In this document: one piece after another, positions 1 to 4,570 of the stretch
Position numbering within the stretch: the stretch's first letter is position 1
How the letters are laid out: each line of letters begins with the position of its first letter
Assembly: GCA_014803815.1 (NCBI GenBank)
Contig: JAAVAY010000126.1
Span: 1 to 8,037 of the forward strand
DNA from: Allobaculum sp.
Lineage (GTDB): Bacteria; Bacillota_I; Bacilli_A; Erysipelotrichales; Erysipelotrichaceae
Length of the DNA stretch: 8,037 nucleotides
Direction: 5' to 3'
Program-made: the position numbers and the translations under genes
The notes under the pieces: generated by a model
The model's input: only the letters and a program-made list of their open reading frames with translations
Databases searched by the model: none
Told to the model about the DNA's origin: nothing

Positions 1-5
1 AACGA

Positions 6-153
6 AGTAGAGTCATTGAATAGATCTCTTCACTTACAGACGAAAGGATCTTATTCACAACGACTCTACTCCCTCTTTTTTAAAAGGAGAAACAGAGAAA
101 TGTCCCTTGCCTTGAATGGTGCGAGTGAAGACACCCTTTAAAGGATGCGGGAC
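6..153 (+). promoter_or_regulatory. Two-hairpin leader RNA with kissing apical loops
   Basis: The 5' leader of the secreted-protein gene can fold into two long hairpins. Hairpin 1 pairs 6-14 with 62-70 (9 bp, perfect), 17-22 with 52-57 and 23-26 with 47-50, leaving a 20-nt loop (27-46). Hairpin 2 pairs 102-106 with 149-153 and 110-121 with 132-144, with one bulge and one mismatch, leaving the loop 122-131. Loop bases 27-34 (tcttcact) are exactly complementary to loop bases 124-131 (agtgaaga). The gene's SD (157-162) starts four bases after hairpin 2. These pairings are seen in the sequence; a regulatory role is inferred. I could not match it to the ydaO c-di-AMP, T-box, SAM or lysine classes from memory. 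Hairpin 1 followed by a T-run (75-81) could instead be a terminator of an upstream gene. Confidence 0.6.
100..141 (+). CDS. Possible 13-residue leader peptide
   Basis: A short open frame starts at ATG 100 and reads MSLALNGASEDTL before TAA at 139-141. It has an excellent SD, AAAAGGAG at 82-89, ten bases before the ATG. It lies inside hairpin 2 of the leader, and its codons 9-11 contain the 3' half of the kissing-loop complement. It ends 28 bases before the next start codon. A translating ribosome would open hairpin 2, so the frame could couple translation to leader folding. There is no run of a single regulatory amino acid as in classical amino-acid attenuators. Whether it is translated is unknown; the main support is the SD. 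Confidence 0.35.
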   Translation: MSLALNGASEDTL

Positions 154-169
154 TTTAGGAGGCATAATC

Positions 170-970
170 ATGAAATTTAGAAATAAAGTATTGAGTGCTG
201 CTCTAGGGTTGTGCTTTCTTTTGCCGCAGGGATCCTCTGCTGTTTTTGCAAAAGAAGCGATTTCCTCAAGCCCAATGGCTCAAGGCAGCTTATTAAATAT
301 TCCAGTGGTCTTTAAAGAAGACATTCAAACCAATTCCGTGGATTTAATCCATAATGAAGGAGAAGTCGAAAAGTACAGCGCTGGAACCTTAGTTGGCTAC
401 AACCTCAATGGAACAGTGGAAGTGAAAGTGGACGATCAAATCGTTCACGTTGAACCATCCACGTTAGCTATTTCTGAAGAAGAAAAAGAAAAACTTCGCA
501 TTCAACAAGAACGCGAAGCTGAAGAAAAAAACATCCGTGAAGATGCGCAAGCTAAAATCGCGGCGGATAAAAAAGTAGCGGCCAATGTAAAAGACGATGC
601 CGTTACGCTTGATGAGTTGGATGAGGGAGAAGAAGTAGAACTCGAAGTGGAAAGCACCTATGAATGGAACGGACCCGTCTTGACGCGTTCAGCGGGTGTT
701 AACCAGGGCCCTTCGGGGAAAGAAACCTACTATAACTTACCCATGCAAGGTGTCATCTCCATCATGCGTTCAATTGGAAACAACGATGAATATTGGGTGC
801 GTGAAGATGGGGTGAAAATGCTTGGCGATTACGTCATGGTCGCAGCTCACCTGCCTACTCGTCCCCGTGGCTCTTTAATTCCGACCTCGCTTGGAATGGG
901 CATCGTTTGTGATACAGGAACTTTTGCGCTATCCAACCACACGCAACTCGATATTGCGGTCGCTTGGTAG
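170..970 (+). CDS. Secreted protein of unknown function with conserved-looking C-terminal domain
   Basis: I chose ATG 170 because TAGGAGG lies at 156-162, seven bases upstream, and because the protein then begins directly with a signal peptide: basic MKFRNK, a hydrophobic core to about residue 18, and VFA at 25-27 as a likely signal peptidase I site. The predicted product is 266 aa. Residues about 70-100 resemble a small beta-rich segment. Residues about 102-143 are very rich in E, K, R, Q and A and probably form a charged helix or coiled coil. Residues about 162-266 form a compact C-terminal domain. In that domain, MVAAHL, PRGS, GIVCDTG and LDIAVAW echo the spacing of 3D/RlpA-like double-psi beta-barrel domains (a D-T-G followed later by a terminal [LI]D[IV]). 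That fold assignment is inference. A role at the cell wall would fit. It is monocistronic, between a structured leader and a strong terminator. Confidence 0.85.
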   Translation: MKFRNKVLSAALGLCFLLPQGSSAVFAKEAISSSPMAQGSLLNIPVVFKEDIQTNSVDLIHNEGEVEKYSAGTLVGYNLNGTVEVKVDDQIVHVEPSTLAISEEEKEKLRIQQEREAEEKNIREDAQAKIAADKKVAANVKDDAVTLDELDEGEEVELEVESTYEWNGPVLTRSAGVNQGPSGKETYYNLPMQGVISIMRSIGNNDEYWVREDGVKMLGDYVMVAAHLPTRPRGSLIPTSLGMGIVCDTGTFALSNHTQLDIAVAW

Positions 971-979
971 CCTAAAAAG

Positions 980-1022
980 AAAGCTTCATGCTAAGGAAAA
1001 TCCAAAGCATGAAGCTTTTTTT
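980..1022. terminator. Bidirectional intrinsic terminator between convergent genes
   Basis: A perfect 13-bp stem pairs 980-992 with 1006-1018, and its loop can pair three further bases. It is followed by seven T on the plus strand (1016-1022). On the minus strand the same hairpin is followed by a T-rich run, the complement of 972-982. It ends the secreted-protein gene and the convergent small gene that stops at 1034. Confidence 0.9.
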
Positions 1023-1033
1023 GTCTAAAAATT

Positions 1034-1249
1034 TTAGGCGCTCATTTTTTCCTCATAGTTCAAGGAAGAATAGGTAATGGGGTTTGGAATCCAAGTATCG
1101 GTATGGGATTGAACAGGTTTTACATCAAACCAGTCTTCAAGATCCCGTGCGACTAACGTTTCAATGTAGTGGGATAAGCGTTGACGGCTTTTCGTATCGG
1201 TTTTACGAAGCTCTCTTTCTGTTTCCGGATCAAATTGAATTTGGATCAT
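1034..1249 (-). CDS. Small ribbon-helix-helix-like protein
   Basis: The 71-residue form begins with MIQIQFDPETERELRK, which looks like an RHH beta strand running into helix A. RLSHYIETLVARDLEDWF follows as a plausible helix B. RHH proteins of this size are usually DNA-binding dimers, such as antitoxins or small regulators. The C-terminal 28 residues are polar and unassigned. No toxin partner is adjacent. The start is uncertain. The frame stays open upstream to ATG 1306 (90 aa) and to a TTG at 1414 (126 aa), but neither has an SD. An AGAAAGGAG at 1289-1297 fits ATG 1249 only if the hairpin at 1259-1285 folds and shortens the distance. The RHH strand starting right at Met also favours 1249. The RHH assignment comes from pattern only, and coding status is moderately sure. 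Confidence 0.5.
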   Translation of the reverse strand: MIQIQFDPETERELRKTDTKSRQRLSHYIETLVARDLEDWFDVKPVQSHTDTWIPNPITYSSLNYEEKMSA

Positions 1250-1258
1250 CGAATACCG

Positions 1259-1297
1259 CGGCGAAAAGATCGAAATTTTTCGCCGATACTCCTTTCT
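1259..1297 (-). promoter_or_regulatory. Split ribosome binding site: SD plus bridging hairpin
   Basis: On the minus strand AGAAAGGAG (1297-1289) is followed three bases later by a perfect 9-bp inverted repeat (1285-1277 with 1267-1259, 9-nt loop), and then by nine bases to ATG 1249. The linear SD-to-ATG distance is 39 nt; with the hairpin excluded it is 12 nt. This resembles the split ribosome binding sites known from T-even phages. If translation instead starts at 1306, the whole element is coding. Confidence 0.45.
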
Positions 1298-1414
1298 GTC
1301 TACCATGGTTTTAGAAAAAAGGTAGGAAATAGGGTTACCAAAGAAAATACGTTGTCTTGATCGAAAAGCCAGGTGGAAAGGGGATTGCTTTTCGATGCTC
1401 GAATCAAGACACAA

Positions 1415-1674
1415 GCTATGGAATACAACAAAACTAGAAATTTTAGCATGAAAACCTATTTTGGAAACCCATATCTTGGGTTCAATTTCATTTTAATCGA
1501 TTTTTATCCCATTTAACTTACAAAAAGAAGAGAATTTTCAAATCATGAAAACGGTATGATTTTGATAAAAAAAGAGAATGGATTTTATGGGTCAAATCCC
1601 CTTTGATTAGGGCCTTTTTCTCTTTGTCTAAAGAGATCATAAAGAGTAGATTTTCCCTAAAATGAAACAAAATG
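1415..1674. other. AT-rich intergenic region with small inverted repeats
   Basis: No convincing gene is present on either strand. Positions 1571-1578 pair with 1618-1625 (8 bp) and enclose two small hairpins: 1580-1585 with 1594-1599, and 1600-1602 with 1609-1611. A further 6-bp hairpin pairs 1466-1471 with 1477-1482. The promoter of the small minus-strand gene probably lies here. TTGACC (minus strand, about 1594-1589) and TTGAAA (about 1542-1537) are -35-like, but neither has a good -10 at 16-18 bp, so I call no promoter. Confidence 0.4.
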
Positions 1675-1708
1675 AAAAAAAAGACTCCTTGAAGGCACAA
1701 GGAGCCTT
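1675..1708 (-). terminator. Intrinsic terminator of plsY
   Basis: A 7-bp stem pairs 1685-1691 with 1698-1704 (6-nt loop), with further pairing at 1681-1683 across one mismatch. On the minus strand it is followed by eight T (complement of 1675-1682). It starts right at the plsY stop codon, so plsY appears to be the last gene of its transcript. Confidence 0.8.
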
Positions 1709-2405
1709 AAATTTTTTCGGACTGTTTTTGAGAAAGAGAAGAAGTGGAAGAAAGGGTGGAATCAGGAAGCTTATTCGTAGCCGGAGCTTCGATTTCCTTA
1801 GGAACTTCTACCGATTCAAGAGCGGGCTGTTGCAACCGATTGGGACGTAAATTCAACCACGCCATGAGAAGGCCCATCGCTAAAGCAGGAAGATAGGAAA
1901 GCCATGTAAAGTGAAACAACATCCAAACACAATAGACTAAAGGAATAATGGCTGCGGCGACCTTTACCCCTTTTTTTAAAAGCAAAGCGATTCCTCCAGA
2001 AGCTAAAGCTACGATTCCAGGAAGAGGCGCATACAAAATATACGTCGCACACACTACCGCGACTCCTTTTCCCCCTTCAAAGTGATGCCAAATGGGAAAA
2101 CAATGGCCAAGCATGACTCCAATACCTGTATAAAGAGCAATCACATGGCCCCAATGTGGAAATAAGTATTCACAAAGCAAAATGGCGACTGCCGTTTTTA
2201 AAATGTCCCCGATCAAAACGATTGCTCCAGCACTCTTCCCCATAATTTTGATTGTATTGGTCATCCCTGGATTACCAGAGCCATGATCAAATGGATTTTT
2301 ATTTTTAAAATGGCCCAGAATGGAGGCTGGAAGAATATTGCCAAAGGCATAGCCAATGAGCGCACTATAGAGGAGATCCATATAAGTTGTTAAAAGCATA
2401 AGCAT
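1707..2405 (-). CDS. plsY: Acyl-phosphate:glycerol-3-phosphate acyltransferase PlsY
   Basis: PlsY is a polytopic membrane enzyme that transfers an acyl chain from acyl-phosphate to sn-glycerol 3-phosphate, giving lysophosphatidic acid, the first step of phospholipid synthesis in most bacteria. Family signatures are visible: the N-terminal GYAFGNILPASILG block (18-31), SGNPGMTN at 43-50 (usually SGNPGATN), the GDILK region at 66-70, and GHCFPIWHHFEGGKGVA at 100-116, holding the conserved H, P and GGKG. The catalytic core ends near residue 190. The remaining 40 or so residues form a hydrophilic S/T/P/E/K-rich tail, beyond the usual length of about 190-215 aa. The start is not settled. ATG 2405 has no nearby SD, and the in-frame ATG at 2399 would be six bases from AAAGGAG (2451-2457) if the inverted repeat between them folds. 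The family call is firm. Confidence 0.95.
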   Translation of the reverse strand: MLMLLTTYMDLLYSALIGYAFGNILPASILGHFKNKNPFDHGSGNPGMTNTIKIMGKSAGAIVLIGDILKTAVAILLCEYLFPHWGHVIALYTGIGVMLGHCFPIWHHFEGGKGVAVVCATYILYAPLPGIVALASGGIALLLKKGVKVAAAIIPLVYCVWMLFHFTWLSYLPALAMGLLMAWLNLRPNRLQQPALESVEVPKEIEAPATNKLPDSTLSSTSSLSQKQSEKI

Positions 2406-2457
2406 TCGGAATGGAGATCCATCTAAAAATATGGCAGGAAAACCGAATTTCTCCTTT
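2400..2457 (-). promoter_or_regulatory. Split ribosome binding site of plsY
   Basis: On the minus strand AAAGGAG (2457-2451) is followed by AA and then by an inverted repeat: ATTCGG at 2448-2443 pairs with CCGAAT at 2409-2404, with an inner 4-bp CCAT/ATGG helix. GCTT and then ATG at 2399 follow. With the 45-nt hairpin excluded, SD and ATG 2399 are six bases apart, a normal spacing. The same fold pairs part of the alternative ATG at 2405. The terminal stem is only 6 bp, so this is weaker than the 9-bp example at 1259-1285. Confidence 0.35.
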
Positions 2458-2688
2458 CTATCTCTTCTATTTTCTCCACATTACATTCCTTTTTTATTTT
2501 CTTACGACCCAATTTGGAATCACTTAAAACATTTGTTTCAATTTTAGGCGTTTTTGTCCAAGAAGAAAACAGACCTTAAACCTTAAAGGTAGTTTCTAGA
2601 GTAGAGATCTCAAAGAAGAAAAAGCATGGTTTGGACCACCAAAATAGAGCGCTAAAACTTCTATCTCTTTTAGTCTTTGAATAAATAC
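2458..2688. other. Intergenic region upstream of plsY
   Basis: There is no gene-like frame. It must hold the plsY promoter on the minus strand, because the preceding gene ends in a terminator, but I see no good -35/-10 pair. Minor features are a tandem CCTTAAA repeat (2574-2587) and an 11-bp direct copy of TTCTATCTCTT at 2456-2466 and 2659-2669, both probably chance in purine/pyrimidine-biased sequence. Confidence 0.35.
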
Positions 2689-2722
2689 AAAAAACAGCCT
2701 GTCTAGAGCAACAAGCTGTTTT
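2689..2722 (-). terminator. Intrinsic terminator of the PAP2-family gene
   Basis: AAAACAGC at 2691-2698 pairs with GCTGTTTT at 2715-2722 (8 bp, 16-nt loop). Read on the minus strand it is followed by a T-run (complement of 2689-2694). It lies seven bases beyond the PAP2 stop codon at 2729. Confidence 0.8.
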
Positions 2723-2728
2723 GAGGAA

Positions 2729-4060
2729 TTACTTTTTCATAGGAGAAATTTCAATCGTTTTTTCCAAAGAATCTTCAATAATCAAAGTATCTTGCACAAC
2801 TTGGCTTTCTTCCCCAGCCAAAAGGGAAGAGTCTTTGTTAATTGAAGTTTCATCTAGTGAAGATTGTTCACTGTCTGGCTTAATGGGTTGAGAAGCAACC
2901 AATTCCGCTACGGAAGAGGGACTAGAAGAGACTTGCTCTTCAGTCACGGGTTGCTTTTGTTTTCTCTTAGCAAAAGATTGAAAGAAGGGATTGAGTGGTT
3001 CATCCATTGTATTTTCGACCAGATCCACTTGGGTATCGTAAATCACATCATCAATCGTAATCGGTTCAGACTCTTCTAAAGACGGTTGCGCTTTTTGACT
3101 GGGTTGCAAAGAGTCTGAAGAATCCAAGTCAGAAGAATCGGAAACTTTTTGGGTTTCAAGGCGGTGAATGACTGGTTTCCGCGGTTTAGAGTTGGATTTT
3201 CCTTTAGTGAGGCCAAAGAACCAACAACATCCCGCAAAAAGAGAAAAGGTGATCAAATAGCCAGCACTGATATCGCTTAAGAAATGGGCTCCTACAACCA
3301 AGCGGCTAAACATCGTAAACCAACTCAATACCAAAGCGAGTCCCATCACAATATTTTCATTGCCTTTTTGTGTATAAACTGGGATCAAAGCCCATAAAAA
3401 GAGGCAGGTCACGGATTGCGAATGGCCTGAAGGAAAAGAACGGAAAAAGTCGTGTTCTTGTTCATAAAGCGCCGCAAATTGCGTTTTAAGAGAGCGATCG
3501 ATGGAATACCAAGGAACAAAGGGAACTTCGCCTCCCGTTTCAGCGATCACAAAGTAGCGCGGCCGTACCCATAAGCGCTTAGCGACTTGAACGACCACAA
3601 GCGAACCAAGACAAACGATCAATAAAATCCAGATGCACTGAATTTTATCTTTCCGTGAGGTATGCCGCATGAGGAAGTAATACACCAGCGCTGGTAAAGT
3701 GCTCAAAAGTAAACCGATGACCCACGCCATTTTCCAATCCATGGCCATCTCATCGACAAATGAATCCCCCATATAAACAGGGCCAATGAGCAATAAAAAG
3801 AAGCCAAGCACCCAGCCGGGAATGGAGTTGCTTGTACCATTGAGAACATCAATGATCAAAAATCCTGCCGCACCAATACACCAGAAAATTGGGGCTGGGC
3901 CAGCCGCGGCTAAAAACTGCGCCCAGAAAACATCAGGGTGATACAACATTTGATCCAACGGCAAATCGATAAATGTGCCTAAAATCAACCCCAATAAGCC
4001 TAATGCAAGACAAACGAGTAGCCACACATTAGAGATTCGAATTTTTCTTTGCGTTTCCAT
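2729..4060 (-). CDS. PAP2-family membrane phosphatase with long acidic tail
   Basis: The product (443 aa) belongs to the PAP2 superfamily, whose membrane members dephosphorylate lipid phosphates such as phosphatidate, phosphatidylglycerol phosphate or undecaprenyl pyrophosphate. The three catalytic motifs are present: K161-x6-R168 (KRLWVRPRYF, with Y where the classical motif has P after the Arg), PSGH at 210-213, and SR at 252-253 with H259 and D263. About six to eight membrane segments lie between residues 12 and 284. From about 285 to 443 the protein is a hydrophilic S/E/D/Q-rich tail with no recognisable domain, likely disordered; plain PAP2 proteins are usually about 200-300 aa. The frame is closed by a stop three codons before ATG 4060, and there is no SD. 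The substrate cannot be told from sequence; undecaprenyl pyrophosphate is one option. Confidence 0.9.
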   Translation of the reverse strand: METQRKIRISNVWLLVCLALGLLGLILGTFIDLPLDQMLYHPDVFWAQFLAAAGPAPIFWCIGAAGFLIIDVLNGTSNSIPGWVLGFFLLLIGPVYMGDSFVDEMAMDWKMAWVIGLLLSTLPALVYYFLMRHTSRKDKIQCIWILLIVCLGSLVVVQVAKRLWVRPRYFVIAETGGEVPFVPWYSIDRSLKTQFAALYEQEHDFFRSFPSGHSQSVTCLFLWALIPVYTQKGNENIVMGLALVLSWFTMFSRLVVGAHFLSDISAGYLITFSLFAGCCWFFGLTKGKSNSKPRKPVIHRLETQKVSDSSDLDSSDSLQPSQKAQPSLEESEPITIDDVIYDTQVDLVENTMDEPLNPFFQSFAKRKQKQPVTEEQVSSSPSSVAELVASQPIKPDSEQSSLDETSINKDSSLLAGEESQVVQDTLIIEDSLEKTIEISPMKK

Positions 4061-4066
4061 GGGGTT

Positions 4067-4075
4067 ATTTTACCA
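4067..4075 (-). promoter_or_regulatory. Candidate extended -10 element of the PAP2 gene
   Basis: The minus strand reads TGGTAAAAT, an extended -10 (TGn plus TAAAAT), only six bases before ATG 4060. A start site at the usual distance would fall at or next to the ATG and give a leaderless or nearly leaderless mRNA, which would explain the missing SD. No good -35 is visible at 15-18 bp. The match could be chance in AT-rich DNA. Confidence 0.35.
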
Positions 4076-4141
4076 AAATTTTCACAAAGTGACTGTTTCC
4101 CTTTACGAAAGGCCATCGCTTAATACACTTTTGAGAAAACT

Positions 4142-4250
4142 AGAAGAAAAGTTTTGGAACAATCTTCTGCTTTTTTTCTTTTTCTTTAGACTTGAGGGAT
4201 AGAGTGAGATCCCATAAAAGACGAAGGTCTTTGGGATCTTTCTCATTTTT
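4142..4250 (+). other. Two terminator-like hairpins with no gene upstream
   Basis: First hairpin: 4142-4147 pairs with 4163-4168 (6 bp), followed by GC and a long T-rich run. Second hairpin: 4207-4213 pairs with 4233-4239 and 4217-4222 with 4227-4232, plus an outer 3-bp helix (4202-4204 with 4242-4244), followed by ATTTTT at 4245-4250. Both are oriented to stop plus-strand transcription, yet the neighbouring gene to the left is on the minus strand. They could insulate the transporter gene from antisense transcription or mark the end of a small RNA. Confidence 0.45.
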
Positions 4251-4295
4251 AGGGAAGAATTGGAAAAGAATAAAAAGGTAGGCTTAAAACGGGAA

Positions 4296-4411
4296 GATCG
4301 AGCGGGCTTTTTGGCACATTTCCCCTAAAAAATCCAATACCATTGAAGTGGATTTAAGGGAAGGAAGATGCTATAGCCTCTTTTTTTAAAACAAAAGGAA
4401 AAGGCTCGATC
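4296..4411 (+). promoter_or_regulatory. Upstream helical domain of the transporter leader
   Basis: GATCGAGC at 4296-4303 is perfectly complementary to GCTCGATC at 4404-4411, enclosing about 100 nt. Inside, 4321-4324 pairs with 4358-4361 and 4330-4336 with 4349-4355, giving a closed hairpin. A weak promoter-like pair lies just upstream (TTGGAA at 4260-4265 and TTAAAA at 4284-4289), and TGCTATAGC at 4369-4377 resembles an extended -10. If the first is the real promoter this domain is part of the mRNA leader; if the second, only the downstream pseudoknot is transcribed. Confidence 0.35.
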
Positions 4412-4452
4412 AACTTCGCACCACCTTCTATCCAACAACGCTCCCCAAAAAA

Positions 4453-4563
4453 GGAAACAAGTGGATATGATTCCAACAGTTTGGCTGTCCTTATCTTATA
4501 GACCTTGTTTCCACTTGATATTTAGGTCTATAAGCTTTCCTGGCCAAACGCTCTGGAAAGGAG
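4453..4563 (+). promoter_or_regulatory. Pseudoknotted leader with SD-covering hairpin (riboswitch-like)
   Basis: Four pairings are visible. A perfect 11-bp stem joins 4495-4505 to 4524-4534. Its 18-nt loop contains TCCACTTG (4510-4517), perfectly complementary to CAAGTGGA at 4458-4465, which makes a pseudoknot. Directly abutting it, CTTTCC (4535-4540) pairs with GGAAAG (4555-4560), which overlaps the SD AAAGGAG (4557-4563). The loop of that hairpin contains GCCAAAC (4543-4549), perfectly complementary to GTTTGGC (4479-4485). This has the shape of a ligand- or factor-sensing domain plus a translational switch in front of a transporter. The complementarities are direct observations and the function is inference. 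I do not recognise a named class; Na+ and Li+ riboswitch families are the obvious ones to compare. Confidence 0.6.
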
Positions 4564-4570
4564 AAACTAT

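Noticed and set aside
6..162. Known riboswitch (c-di-AMP ydaO, T-box, SAM, lysine) upstream of the secreted protein
   Set aside because: The diagnostic conserved segments I remember for those classes are absent; the kissing-loop fold explains the region better.
1084..1314. 76-codon plus-strand frame opposite the RHH-like gene
   Set aside because: No SD and low-quality composition; the minus-strand frame gives a coherent RHH-like protein.
2372..2422. 10-bp direct repeat GGAGATCCAT at 2372-2381 and 2413-2422 flanking the plsY start
   Set aside because: Only two copies, one inside the coding region; no further copies or element ends were seen.
3975..4202. 75-codon plus-strand frame across the PAP2 start and the intergenic region
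   Set aside because: Mostly antisense to the PAP2 coding region, no SD, and it ends in a run of F codons caused by a T-rich tract.
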